Positions 17,580 to 25,611 are shown, numbered from the stretch's first letter. The stretch: 51,334 nt of DNA from SIG622 sp045604705 (GCA_045604705.1 JAZUOO010000046.1:1-51334), one strand, 5' to 3'. Program-made: numbers and translations. The notes: generated from the letters alone by a model not told the origin.

Positions 17580-17617
17580 TCATTATTCAACGTAGATGCG
17601 TGATTAGTGAATAATGA
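17580..17617. repeat. Inverted repeat TCATTATTCA/TGAATAATGA
   Basis: A perfect 10-base inverted repeat with an 18-base loop between coaW and dacF. No T-run follows on either strand, so it is not an obvious terminator. The rest of the 17494-17699 gap shows no gene. Confidence 0.5.
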
Positions 17618-17699
17618 ATTGAGATAACCGGAATCCACTGGAAACGTCAAGGTGAAGTTTGCTTGGCATATTTCTTTAATTTTACAGGCGGTCTGAATC

Positions 17700-18782
17700 T
17701 TATTCCAACCGTGAACTTTGACAAGTGATTTGGGAGTTTTTTTCCGTCACGACCGCAATTCTTTCTTCATTTTCAAGCCTCCTGCCGCCAAAAGTCCCGT
17801 AAACTTCTCCTGCCTCGGCGATTATACGGGTTTTGTACTTCTCAAATGCAAAATCAAGCAGTACCGCATGATCCCGAAAATCATTCCGGTCGTTGAGCGT
17901 AACAACTATAAACTCCGTACCGTCACGCATTGCACTTGTAACAAGACATCTGCCGGATGCTATGGTATATCCGGTCTTGACTCCCGTTGCCCCGATATAG
18001 GTTTTGAGCATTCTGTTGTGGTTGGAAAAGTACTTTGTCGGGACTCCTTGCTCGTCTGTGACGGTATAATTTTTTGTACCTGCAATTTCACGGAAAAGCG
18101 GGAGCTTCATTGCATGATAGGTGATTGTCGCCAGTTCACGTGCGGTTGTACGGTGATTTTCCGAGGAGAGTCCGTGCGGATTGTCAAAATGAGTGTAGGC
18201 AAGCCCTAATTCCGAGGCTTTGACGTTCATCTCGGTCACAAAGCTTTCAATGCTGCCGCAGGAAAGAATCGCAAGGGCACAGGCGGCATCATTCCCGGAT
18301 TCAAGCAGAAGCCCGTACATCAAGTCCGATACAGTAAGCTTTTCGCCCGGGACAAGATAAATCGACGACCCCTCTATTCCGCAGGCTTCCGGTGGTATGG
18401 TGACAACCATATCCGGCGAAAGCTTTTCCATGGCAACAATCGCCGTCATAATTTTTGTGGTACTCGCCATTGGCAGAACGCTGTCCGCGTTTTTCAGAAA
18501 CAGTGCCTCGCCGGTATCAGCACTGATAACCGCTGCTGCCTGCGCGGAAACACCGGGAAATACGTCACCGTTCCCCAAAACATAGATCGAGTCCCCCGAG
18601 GCTTGTGTGTTTATATCCAAAGCGTCAACTGTAAAGGATATTACGGGGACATCGTTACTCCTGAAAACGTATTCTGAATCACTGTTTTCAGAAAATATCC
18701 CATGTATGACGAGGATGAAAAATATACAAATAAAGACAGTTCTTATTGTCTTTGTTACAAATCCCAAGTTTCTTGCAGTCAT
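17700..18782 (-). CDS. D-alanyl-D-alanine carboxypeptidase (DacF/PBP5-like, S11)
   Basis: Trims the terminal D-Ala from peptidoglycan stem peptides outside the membrane. 360 residues with an N-terminal hydrophobic anchor or signal (about 13-30) and a linker before the catalytic domain. The three penicillin-binding motifs are present: SxxK as S107-TT-K110, SGN at 162-164 and KTG at 269-271. The C-terminal domain and amphipathic anchor of longer PBP5-type enzymes are reduced; the protein ends about 65 residues after the last catalytic segment (LNDRNDF). The ATG has AAGAAAGGAT upstream. Related enzymes in spore formers act during sporulation, but no sporulation-type promoter was identified here. 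Confidence 0.88.
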   Translation of the reverse strand: MTARNLGFVTKTIRTVFICIFFILVIHGIFSENSDSEYVFRSNDVPVISFTVDALDINTQASGDSIYVLGNGDVFPGVSAQAAAVISADTGEALFLKNADSVLPMASTTKIMTAIVAMEKLSPDMVVTIPPEACGIEGSSIYLVPGEKLTVSDLMYGLLLESGNDAACALAILSCGSIESFVTEMNVKASELGLAYTHFDNPHGLSSENHRTTARELATITYHAMKLPLFREIAGTKNYTVTDEQGVPTKYFSNHNRMLKTYIGATGVKTGYTIASGRCLVTSAMRDGTEFIVVTLNDRNDFRDHAVLLDFAFEKYKTRIIAEAGEVYGTFGGRRLENEERIAVVTEKNSQITCQSSRLE

Positions 18783-18908
18783 AAAAATCCTTTCTTTAAG
18801 AAGGGTACGACAACCCTGACATTAAGTATACATTCTACATTTTGTGTTGCATAGCAGAGGCTGTTTCATACCTATTCTCGCCCGTTACAAATTATACATA
18901 AAAACGGC

Positions 18909-18937
18909 TTGAAAAAAGAAAACAAGTATGTTATACT
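18909..18937 (+). promoter_or_regulatory. Sigma-A promoter for the DUF4364-like gene
   Basis: TTGAAA (18909-18914) and TATACT (18932-18937) with a 17-base spacer. The transcript would begin near 18944. Confidence 0.65.
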
Positions 18938-18969
18938 GATACGTATTAAAAATGAAATGCGGTGAAAAA

Positions 18970-19491
18970 ATGCTGACACAGAGAAATGAAGCGGAGCTTT
19001 TGGTGTTGTTTATATTCTCGTCCCTGCCGGATGAGGTGACCTTTGCGGAGGCGGAGGAAATATTGCTTTCCAGTGGTGAGCTTGATAAGATGAAAATCAA
19101 TGAGTATATTTCCGGGCTTGAACAAGGAATGCAGATCTATGTAAAATCCGCACATAACGAAAAATATGTAGGCATAACCGAATCGGGACAGCTTGTCGTG
19201 TCTGCCTTTTCGGAAAAAAGGCATCTGTTCAGAAGCCCGATAAATAAGGCAATGCGGTGTTATAAGAGGATAGTGTGCGGTATAGATTACCGTATCGAGC
19301 TTGTAAAAACAAGTGGCGGCTCAAACGTCAAATTTGAGATGCACATGGCGGGAAAGACATACTTTTCAACCACCTTGTTTTTCGCCAAGAGCATGGATGC
19401 TCTGAAAGTTTACAACAGGCTTGACGATGACCCGGAAACCTTCTACAACGGTATTATGACGGTTGCGACCGGTGAGATAGGGTATCTTTGA
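18970..19491 (+). CDS. DUF4364-like protein with predicted winged-helix N-terminus
   Basis: 173 residues from the ATG at 18970, preceded by GCGGTGA. An upstream in-frame ATG at 18952 lies only about 8 bases after the predicted transcription start and is less likely. The N-terminal part (about 1-70) is mostly short helices followed by YVGITESGQLVVSAF, which resembles the wing of a DNA-binding winged helix. The C-terminal part is a mixed alpha/beta region. The length and layout resemble the Firmicute DUF4364 family, but I am not certain of the match. A role in transcription control is inference. Confidence 0.65.
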   Translation: MLTQRNEAELLVLFIFSSLPDEVTFAEAEEILLSSGELDKMKINEYISGLEQGMQIYVKSAHNEKYVGITESGQLVVSAFSEKRHLFRSPINKAMRCYKRIVCGIDYRIELVKTSGGSNVKFEMHMAGKTYFSTTLFFAKSMDALKVYNRLDDDPETFYNGIMTVATGEIGYL

Positions 19492-19651
19492 GAGATTAAG
19501 AATTATGGGTGCTAAGAAACCTTTGTTTTTGAAGGAACGCAGTTTCGTCCTTGCAATTTGCAGTTGGTTTTAAATTGTATACTTGAAAATTTCACAGTAT
19601 GCGTTGCATCAAAGGTACAGAATTCATTGTGTACTCAAAAAAGAAGATTTC

Positions 19652-19727
19652 CGCAATCAAAGGCAGCAAACTTTCGCCAATCCTCCATGCGGAAATCATC
19701 CTCAATTATTCACTATTCCCTAATCCT
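19652..19727 (+). repeat. ~80-bp dispersed repeat, copy A
   Basis: CCGCAATCAAAGGCAGCAAA, a CTTTCGCCAATCCTCC block, GCGGAAATCATC, then TTCCCTAATCCT. The reverse complement of 25612-25696 has the same blocks in the same order with about 80% identity and one 7-base gap. The repeat ends at the stop codon of the DUF378 gene. Nothing else is seen in 19492-19651. Confidence 0.65.
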
Positions 19728-19928
19728 CTACTCCGCTCGCTCTCTTTCCCTGAACAAAAGCGTTGTGCACCAGAGTGCGCTCAGTGCAACCACGACGTAG
19801 ATGATTCTTGAGAATACGGCAGTCTGCCCGCCGAAGAGCCACGCAACGGTGTCAAAGCCGAAAAGTCCTACGCCTCCCCAGTTAAGACCGCCGATTATTG
19901 CAAGAACAAGAGCCAACCTGTCCAGCAT
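19728..19928 (-). CDS. DUF378 small membrane protein
   Basis: 66 residues, ribosome binding site GAAAGGAATG before the ATG. Two hydrophobic segments flank the family signature LNWGGVGLFGFDTVAWLFG, and IIYVVVALSAL forms the second helix. A short basic tail follows (RERERAE). DUF378 proteins are widespread in Firmicutes and have no agreed function. It is divergent from trmB with about 127 bases between. Confidence 0.88.
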   Translation of the reverse strand: MLDRLALVLAIIGGLNWGGVGLFGFDTVAWLFGGQTAVFSRIIYVVVALSALWCTTLLFRERERAE

Positions 19929-20055
19929 TATATATCATTCCTTTCAAAGTTTATTTTGTACGTCCGCATTTTTGCGGTAGTGATAGTTTTTGCGAAATGA
20001 TTTTAAATATACACATTGAGTTCATGTAAATTTTTGTAAAAAAAGAGGTATTGAC

Positions 20056-20706
20056 ATGAGAATGAGAAAGAAAAAACATACCGAAGACAGAATACTTGCC
20101 TGTGAAAGTGTAAATATCACAAACCCTGAGGACTATATCGGTAAATGGCACGAAATGTGCGGCACAAGAAAGCTTTGCCTTGAAATCGGATGCGGAAAGG
20201 GCAGCTTTGTTTACGGTATGTCCAAAAAGCACAAGGACGACAGATATTTTATTGCCATGGAAAAGGTTAGAGATGTCATCATGCTTGCTATGGAAAAAAT
20301 CACCGCGGATGACGGGATTGAAAATGTAAAATTCATTGCGGGCGATGCCGAGGATCTTCCAAAGATATTTGAAAAGGGTGAAATTGACGAGATATATCTC
20401 AACTTCTCGGATCCGTGGCCGAAGGCAAGACACGCTAAAAGAAGACTTACCTACAGAAAATTTCTTGAAATGTATAAGGAGCTTCTTTGCGAAGACGGTG
20501 TAATATACTTCAAAACGGACAACAGACCCTTTTTTGACTTCTCCCTTGAAGAATTTCCCGCGGCAGGCTATGAGATGTCGGATATTACTTTTGATCTGCA
20601 TAATTCGCAGTACAATGCGGAGAATGTCGTTACCGAATATGAGGCGACCTTCAGCGCAAGAGGCTTTACAATTAACAGGCTTGTGGCAAGACCCAAGAGA
20701 GGCTGA
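20056..20706 (+). CDS. trmB: tRNA (guanine-N7-)-methyltransferase
   Basis: Methylates G46 in the variable loop of tRNAs using S-adenosylmethionine. 216 residues with the SAM-binding EIGCGKGSF (44-52), an acidic residue after the second strand (AMEKVRD), and the family signature NFSDPWPKARHAKRRL that carries the catalytic Asp. The C-terminus has the expected VTEYEATFSARG segment. The start follows AAAAGAGGTATTGAC. It lies close to a group of tRNA genes, which may be coincidence. A 460-base gap follows. Confidence 0.95.
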   Translation: MRMRKKKHTEDRILACESVNITNPEDYIGKWHEMCGTRKLCLEIGCGKGSFVYGMSKKHKDDRYFIAMEKVRDVIMLAMEKITADDGIENVKFIAGDAEDLPKIFEKGEIDEIYLNFSDPWPKARHAKRRLTYRKFLEMYKELLCEDGVIYFKTDNRPFFDFSLEEFPAAGYEMSDITFDLHNSQYNAENVVTEYEATFSARGFTINRLVARPKRG

Positions 20707-20830
20707 TGTATTTAAATGTTTGATTCTGCGGTTCGGATTCTGAAGCCGTGTGAAAAAATATCGCTTACCGATTTTGGTAAACGAGGTGAAGAATCTGTTC
20801 GGTTGTGTTGTTCGGAGCTGACCAAAAGAG

Positions 20831-20890
20831 CCTTTCGGTTAAACATTTTTCCTCTCGGTTAAGCATTTTCCCTTGCGGTTAAATGTGAAA
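20831..20890 (+). repeat. Three tandem 20-bp repeats
   Basis: Units begin CCTTTCGGTTAAACATTTTT (20831), CCTCTCGGTTAAGCATTTTC (20851) and CCTTGCGGTTAAATGTGAAA (20871). The period is exactly 20 bases, close to two helical turns. The units share YCGGTTAA at the same phase. Confidence 0.7.
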
Positions 20891-21046
20891 TCGGTTGCTT
20901 CTAAAATAGTGAAATACTTTGCTTTGCTCGATGTTCAATGAAACACCGTTCGGGCATATATGAGCTTTTCGGCGTCGTTACACCGGCAGCAAGACTTACA
21001 ATCGTCGCAGCAAATTAAAAGGATAGGTTAATCAATATGATATAAT

Positions 21047-21123
21047 ATCCGTTCCTTTCGTATACGAAGCGTATATCATCTGTTTTTCGTATGGTATATC
21101 GCCCGTGACAGCAGGGGACGGAT
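21047..21123 (+). ncRNA. Possible structured RNA or hairpin element
   Basis: ATCCGTTCC (21047-21055) can pair with GGGGACGGAT (21114-21123). Inside, GTATACGAAGCGTATATC and CGTATGGTATATCG give a further stem. A TATAAT lies directly before it (21041-21046) without a clear -35. No T-run directly follows. Elsewhere in 20707-21130 nothing is recognised. Confidence 0.25.
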
Positions 21124-21132
21124 AAAATTAAT

Positions 21133-21165
21133 ATAACCTCAGCTTTGATAAAAAGCTGAGGTTAT
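21133..21165 (-). terminator. Terminator after tRNA-Thr/tRNA-Tyr
   Basis: A 14-bp perfect stem, ATAACCTCAGCTTT with AAAGCTGAGGTTAT, begins 5 bases after the CCA end of tRNA-Tyr. On the minus strand it is followed by the AT-rich ATTAATTTTATCC. Confidence 0.65.
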
Positions 21166-21169
21166 TGTA

Positions 21170-21254
21170 TGGTGGGGGAAGGTGGATTCGGACCACCGAA
21201 GTCAGTGACAACAGATTTACAGTCTGCCCCCTTTGGCCGCTCGGGAATTCCCCC
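21170..21254 (-). tRNA. tRNA-Tyr (GTA), CCA encoded
   Basis: Acceptor stem GGGGGAA/TTCCCCC, anticodon loop with GTA (CTGTAAA context), long variable arm typical of bacterial tRNA-Tyr, T-loop GGTTCGAATCC, discriminator A, and encoded CCA at 21172-21170. Confidence 0.95.
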
Positions 21255-21329
21255 TGGAGCTGGTGATCGGAGTCGAACCAACAACCTGCTGATTACAAAT
21301 CAGCTGCTCTGCCATTGAGCCACACCAGC
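21255..21329 (-). tRNA. tRNA-Thr (TGT), CCA encoded
   Basis: Acceptor stem GCTGGTG/CACCAGC, anticodon stem GCTGA/TCAGC with loop TTTGTAA (anticodon TGT), T-loop GGTTCGACTCC, discriminator T, encoded CCA at 21257-21255. Its CCA abuts the first base of tRNA-Tyr with no spacer, so processing must cut exactly at that junction. Confidence 0.95.
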
Positions 21330-21365
21330 ATATTAAATTTACTCGTTCCTTACGGGAACAGTGTT

Positions 21366-21394
21366 ATTATATCACAATCATTTTTATTTGTCAA
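21366..21394 (-). promoter_or_regulatory. Consensus promoter for tRNA-Thr/tRNA-Tyr
   Basis: Minus-strand TTGACA (21394-21389), 17 bases, TATAAT (21371-21366) with TGTGA as extended -10. The short leader contains GTTCC-CGTAA-GGAAC. Confidence 0.85.
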
Positions 21395-21549
21395 GAGGTT
21401 TTTTTGATATTTTTATTCTTTATTGATTTTGACGGTTTGAGAATGATTATCACCGTAAAATTGTTGATTTTAACAAGGTAACACCGTGCCTCAAATTGCG
21501 AAATATACTTTATTTTAAGATAGAAAAATTTATATAATGGACTATAATA

Positions 21550-21780
21550 TACTTATTACATGGTATCATCACCAAGGCTGTTTTGCAGCCGCCGATGCAG
21601 ATTGGACTATGCTCTATGACAAGGCTTGCGGTGTCCTCGGCTAGATGAAGAAGCCGCACTGTGAAAAAGATTAAACAGCTTGCTGTGTCGGCATACGTAT
21701 AACTTTCTTTCGCTGAATATATTTAAAATACAACCGGGGTTCTTTGTGCACTGTGCATCCGACCTCGGTTTTGGATTTTT
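21550..21780 (+). ncRNA. Candidate small RNA ending in a terminator, unknown family
   Basis: Contains a GGCTG-TTTTG-CAGCC hairpin (about 21577-21591), a possible GCCGCAC/GTGTCGGC pairing further on, and no ORF with a ribosome binding site. It ends in ACCGGGGTT/GACCTCGGTT (21733-21770) followed by TTGGATTTTT. TATAAT hexamers at 21533 and 21543 could provide a start, but the -35 regions are weak. It does not match tmRNA, RNase P RNA or the SRP RNA core as I know them. The gap 21395-21530 shows nothing else. Confidence 0.35.
21733..21772 (+). terminator. Terminator of the candidate RNA
   Basis: A 9-bp stem with two G-U pairs around a loop that itself contains TGCAC/GTGCA, followed by T-rich DNA. 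Confidence 0.55.
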
Positions 21781-21847
21781 ACACGTTATGTACAGGAAAT
21801 AGGAAAAGGGTAAAAAAATCGACAGGACTTTTAAATCCTGTCAACCT

Positions 21848-21932
21848 TGGTGCGGATGATGGGACTTGAACCCATACGAAGTGAATCACACGCCCCTCAA
21901 ACGTGCGCGTCTGCCAGTTCCGCCACATCCGC
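21848..21932 (-). tRNA. tRNA-Leu (GAG), CCA encoded
   Basis: Acceptor stem GCGGATG/CATCCGC, D-arm TGGCGGAACTGGCAGA, anticodon arm CACGT-TTGAGGG-GCGTG with anticodon GAG, class II long variable arm, T-loop GGTTCAAGTCC, discriminator A, encoded CCA at 21850-21848. Confidence 0.93.
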
Positions 21933-21965
21933 ATATTTTGTTGCTGTCCTCTACGGAACGTTGTT

Positions 21966-21994
21966 ATTATACTACAAACTTCAGATTTTGTCAA
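21966..21994 (-). promoter_or_regulatory. Consensus promoter for tRNA-Leu
   Basis: Minus-strand TTGACA (21994-21989), 17 bases, TATAAT (21971-21966). The leader GTTCCGTAGAGGAC resembles that of the tRNA-Thr/Tyr transcript. Confidence 0.85.
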
Positions 21995-22091
21995 GGGTTT
22001 TTTCACAAAAATTCTCGCTTTCGGCGGTTTTTCCAAAACGAATTTTACCTTTCGCACCTACTTTGGTGAAAGTGCACATTTATATTTGAAA

Positions 22092-22194
22092 CGGAAAAAG
22101 CTCCATTCCTTGTCACTGTCACATACCAATGTGCACCGAGAGAGTATATGTGTATTTATACTTTCGGAGATGGAGCTAAGGGTGGAGTTTTCCG
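22092..22194 (-). ncRNA. Candidate three-way-junction RNA
   Basis: Outer pairs CGGAAAA/TTTTCCG (22092-22098, 22188-22194) and AGCTCCAT/ATGGAGCT (22099-22106, 22170-22177) enclose two inner hairpins: CCGA..AGTATA/TATACT..TCGG and CACAT-TGGT-ATGTG. On the minus strand the closing ATGGAGCT is followed by TTTTTCC, so a leftward transcript would also end here. It lies 3' of the flippase gene. No family recognised. The gap 22195-22421 holds only a short ACCG/CGGT hairpin. Confidence 0.4.
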
Positions 22195-22421
22195 TTCTCT
22201 ACGGATATATTGTCTTAACCGTGAATCGGTAGAGGAAAAATTCCTTTCATATTTACGGCAAATGATTTATACTTTATTTTAGCGTATTTATACAGGAATA
22301 CGATAGCCATTTTGAACTGATTTTTGCGGTGAATTTGTTCATTAGAATAAATGGAAGCATCAAAAACCGTAATCGCATCAAAAAGTGAAATAGGAACCAA
22401 AGAATTCGGAAAAGTAAAACC

Positions 22422-23945
22422 TCACCATTGAAGCATTCTAATACCATACCTGAAAGCCTGCCCAAATCTCTCACTGTCGAAAAACAGTATAAAAAACACC
22501 GACGTTACCGAAAAAGCACAAATAAGAATCCTGATAAGAATAAGCCCGATACCGTCAAGCTGCCCCCTTGTACAGAAGCACAATGCCGCAGAAAGAACAA
22601 AGGACAACAACAGTGCAAAAACATATCCTGAAAGCTCACGCAGAAAGATTCCGATTCTCTCACCAAATCCATGTCTGAAAAGTATATAGATTTCCCACGG
22701 AAAGGAAAACAGCAGTACCGCACAAAGCTGTCCTGTAAGCACTCCGCGGATACCAAGCTGCGGCGTAAGTATCAGGGTCATACATACGGTGATAAATGCC
22801 TCGGTGACGGACTTGAATTTTTCCTTGTCAAACAGACCCATGCTGTCAATGAACATTGCACCGGGACGGCGAAGACCGGAAATCAGCATACTCACACAAA
22901 ACAAGGCGGTCGTTCCCATATCAAGTACCATCTCACTGCCCAGCCACAGTTCGACTATCAACGGGTATGTAAAAAACAGGGAAATTGCGAAAAAGCCGGT
23001 GAGCATAAAGATTGCAAAAAGTGCAGTGGAGTATATCTTCATCATGCGGTATTTTCCGGAAGTAACACCCAGGTTTCCCACACTCGCACCGGCAGAACCG
23101 ATTATCACCGAGATAAATGCTAGACATATCCCGGAAAGCATGGTATAGTTTGAATAGACGGTACCTGCTCCGAGCCCCAGAAATGCAAATATCGCCATGT
23201 TGTCCGCAGAGCCGCACAGCACCGCACCTGCCTTTCTGAAGAACAGGGATGCGGCCTTTGATGTCGCCTCTTTTTTTACGTCGGCAGGTATTTTTTTTGC
23301 ACTCTTTTTTATGTACGGATACATTTTGCCGATCCTGCGGTACAGCAGTATTTCGCCCAGAAGTCCGCAGAGTATGCCTGAAATGATATATAAAATATAG
23401 CTTCCCGTTTCGCCGAGAATTATCAGCTGCAAAAATCTCGACACTGTAAAGGAAGCATAGCCGAAAACCGCAACAGTATAGCTTTTCTGATCCGCCGAGG
23501 GTAAAATGCTCCTGTGTGTAAAGAAATAGGAGATTGACATCTCAAACAGCATCAAAAGATATATTACACTGCCAAAGCCCGGGTCAACATTTTCCGATGA
23601 CATCAGAAAAACTACCGGCATTGCCAGAACACCAACAATAAATGTTACCGTTCCGATAATACGGTATACCTTTTTGATATACGTCATAAGTGCGCCGACA
23701 AGCTCCCTGTCGCCGTAGGCAAGCGGCTTATAAAGGCAATAGACACAGGCAGCGTCAAAGCCCGGTTCAAGGAGTGACAAAAAGTTCAGAACATGACCGC
23801 AGAGCCCGGAGAATCCCGTATATTCCGTTCCGAGGATTCCGATAAAGGCGCGTCTTATAACAAAGTTGAAAATCACGGTTATCAGTTGTCCCGCAACGGA
23901 GAATCTGAGGTTTTTCCCTGAAGCACTGACTCTTTGTGTCGGCAT
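22422..23945 (-). CDS. Polysaccharide flippase-like protein (MOP superfamily)
   Basis: Polytopic membrane protein of 507 residues with about 14 hydrophobic segments. The ATG at 23945 has GAAAGGAGT upstream; a 50-codon extension to 24095 lacks a site and looks non-coding. The N-terminus (NLRFSVAGQLITVIFNFVIRRAFIGILGTEYTG) resembles Wzx/RfbX-type oligosaccharide flippases. FFRKAGAVLCGSADNMAIFAFLG and SNYTMLSGICLAFISVIIGSAGASVGNL fit the second half of this fold. It probably moves a lipid-linked glycan or other envelope precursor. No glycosyltransferase genes lie next to it, so the substrate is open. Confidence 0.8.
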   Translation of the reverse strand: MPTQRVSASGKNLRFSVAGQLITVIFNFVIRRAFIGILGTEYTGFSGLCGHVLNFLSLLEPGFDAACVYCLYKPLAYGDRELVGALMTYIKKVYRIIGTVTFIVGVLAMPVVFLMSSENVDPGFGSVIYLLMLFEMSISYFFTHRSILPSADQKSYTVAVFGYASFTVSRFLQLIILGETGSYILYIISGILCGLLGEILLYRRIGKMYPYIKKSAKKIPADVKKEATSKAASLFFRKAGAVLCGSADNMAIFAFLGLGAGTVYSNYTMLSGICLAFISVIIGSAGASVGNLGVTSGKYRMMKIYSTALFAIFMLTGFFAISLFFTYPLIVELWLGSEMVLDMGTTALFCVSMLISGLRRPGAMFIDSMGLFDKEKFKSVTEAFITVCMTLILTPQLGIRGVLTGQLCAVLLFSFPWEIYILFRHGFGERIGIFLRELSGYVFALLLSFVLSAALCFCTRGQLDGIGLILIRILICAFSVTSVFFILFFDSERFGQAFRYGIRMLQW

Positions 23946-24084
23946 GGCGGTACTCCTTTCAAAGATACTTCCGTAAAGTATATGAAAAAAGGGCACGAAA
24001 AATGAATCAGGGGTTGGGGATGGTTTTTCAAATGTACAGCTCATAATCGAGGTTATTTTGTCTGTTATTTGATAGTTACAAAGA

Positions 24085-24115
24085 AACTCCCGCACAAAAT
24101 TAATGTACGGGAGTT
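24085..24115 (-). terminator. Terminator after the coat-like pair
   Basis: AACTCCCG/CGGGAGTT, 8-bp perfect stem with a 15-base loop, then TCTTTGT on the minus strand. It begins 4 bases after the stop codon at 24120, which supports that reading frame being the true end of the transcript. Confidence 0.75.
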
Positions 24116-24119
24116 CATG

Positions 24120-24590
24120 TCAAAGTCTTATTCTGTATGGAAGCGAAGAAGGCTTGAGAACGAGGGTTTTGTCGCAGTTTTTGTCGGCAAGCACTTCGGT
24201 AATACCTCTGATTTCTTCGACTTTTACACAGGTATTGTTATCCAAGTTCTTGACAGATTCTTTGCGGATGTGTGCGGGACGGGATTTTTGCATATCGGTG
24301 TGATGCTCCTGACGTATCATGTTGGTAAATGACTGCAGAGCACCGTTATGCTTCTGCGTCCCACAAAAAACCGCTTTTTGTAAATCATAACGAAATTCCC
24401 GCATTCCCGAAGATGCCGATTTTTGTATTTCATCGTACCATTCCTTTATTTCCAACAGAACAGGCTTCTGCAAAACTGTACGATATTGACCCAATCGAGA
24501 AAGCTCCGGCGAAAGCTTATACCGTCTTACCGAACAGATGGCACAAAGAGCCGAATAATCGGGGTTCTTCACCGAAAGGGTACAGCTCAA
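24120..24590 (-). CDS. Hypothetical basic protein downstream of the coat-like gene
   Basis: 156 residues from a TTG four bases after the preceding stop. There is no strong ribosome binding site (GGATAAG overlaps the upstream stop), so translation would depend on coupling, or a later ATG is used. The sequence is charged and largely helical (LLEIKEWYDEIQKSASSGMR) with scattered Cys and His. A terminator directly after the stop, and codon use like the neighbours, argue for a real gene. No family recognised; the start is uncertain. Confidence 0.4.
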   Translation of the reverse strand: MSCTLSVKNPDYSALCAICSVRRYKLSPELSRLGQYRTVLQKPVLLEIKEWYDEIQKSASSGMREFRYDLQKAVFCGTQKHNGALQSFTNMIRQEHHTDMQKSRPAHIRKESVKNLDNNTCVKVEEIRGITEVLADKNCDKTLVLKPSSLPYRIRL

Positions 24591-24594
24591 GGAC

Positions 24595-25512
24595 TTATCC
24601 GCTGCACTTATTATTTCCGGAGCATCCGCAGTTGCCGATAGTACTTCCCTGGACCGAGCCTCCGTTTTTGCAGGGCTTGATGCTTGTGTCGTGACAGCAA
24701 GGCGGTGCGGGCGGGCAGAATTCGGAAACGGGAAAGCACATATTGTTGAAAATGTCGCAGGGACTTGCAGTGCTGTCGCCGAGTGTACCGCTGTCCTTGT
24801 CGGGGATGCAGTAGTCGCAGGCGTGAATCATAAGGCAGGCGGGTCTCTGCATTCTTACGATGGAGAAAATGCCGAGGGTGATATAGAGGTTCTTTGTGCC
24901 CGCATCGTCACTGAGTTCACCTACACAGTTAGTAATATATTCGGGAATCTGATCACAGCAGCAGCAACAGTAGCCGTAGTTGTAGCTTCTTTCAGCAACC
25001 TTTACGTCAAGGACTACGGGAGTTGCCACTTCAAGCACTGCCTTGGGAGTATTCACCGTTCCGTCGAGAATATTATTGCACTGACAGAAGGATTCGCCCG
25101 TAACATCAGATGTGAATATACTTACCCCACCTTCTCCGCCGTAGAGCACCAGATTTTTGTCATATACCGCGATACCTGCAAACTCAACTGCTCTGCCGCC
25201 GGGGATGCAGGCTTCAAATGTAATTCTGAAATAGTATCTGATGCTGATGGAATAGTAGCCTCTGTTGAAAGCCACTTCGCTTACGGAAATACACGCTTTG
25301 AGAATCTCGGCGGATTTTGCTCTTATGTTATTTGCTCTTTCTACCGCTTCCTGACCTTCAAGCGTCAAATGTACCTTTAAATCCTCAAGACATTCCTTAA
25401 TCTTCACTGCGTCAAAGATTTTATCCGTGCAGATACAGGTTCCGCACTCCACGCCCGTATTTCTGCCGCAAAGGCTTCCTGCAGCTGTGCCGCCATTAGT
25501 TTTATCAGCCAT
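24595..25512 (-). CDS. Cys-rich conserved clostridial protein, possibly spore-surface associated
   Basis: 305 residues, ATG at 25512 with TGGAGGAAAC upstream; no signal peptide. Cysteine clusters occur at the N-terminus (CGRNTGVECGTCICTDKIF), in the middle (YNYGYCCCCCDQIPEY) and at the C-terminus (CPPAPPCCHD, CGCSGNNKCSG). The core (KIKECLEDLKVHL, FRITFEACIPGG, YGGEGGVSIFTSD, ACDYCIPDKD) resembles a protein I recall as common in spore-forming Clostridia and usually annotated hypothetical. Cys-rich composition and lack of export signal fit a coat-layer protein, but that role is inference. A small companion ORF follows on the same strand. Confidence 0.72.
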   Translation of the reverse strand: MADKTNGGTAAGSLCGRNTGVECGTCICTDKIFDAVKIKECLEDLKVHLTLEGQEAVERANNIRAKSAEILKACISVSEVAFNRGYYSISIRYYFRITFEACIPGGRAVEFAGIAVYDKNLVLYGGEGGVSIFTSDVTGESFCQCNNILDGTVNTPKAVLEVATPVVLDVKVAERSYNYGYCCCCCDQIPEYITNCVGELSDDAGTKNLYITLGIFSIVRMQRPACLMIHACDYCIPDKDSGTLGDSTASPCDIFNNMCFPVSEFCPPAPPCCHDTSIKPCKNGGSVQGSTIGNCGCSGNNKCSG

Positions 25513-25611
25513 TGATGTTTCCTCCATTGATGTAATGATGAGCACTTTTGCTTTGCTCGGTATAGAATATGCATATTCGGGGAAATAGGTGAGTAAAAAT
25601 AAGGAAATTAG

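Noticed and set aside
21550..21780. Identification as 6S RNA, tmRNA or RNase P RNA
   Set aside because: Length allows 6S, but I could not draw the long closing helix with central bubble; the conserved cores of tmRNA and RNase P RNA are absent.
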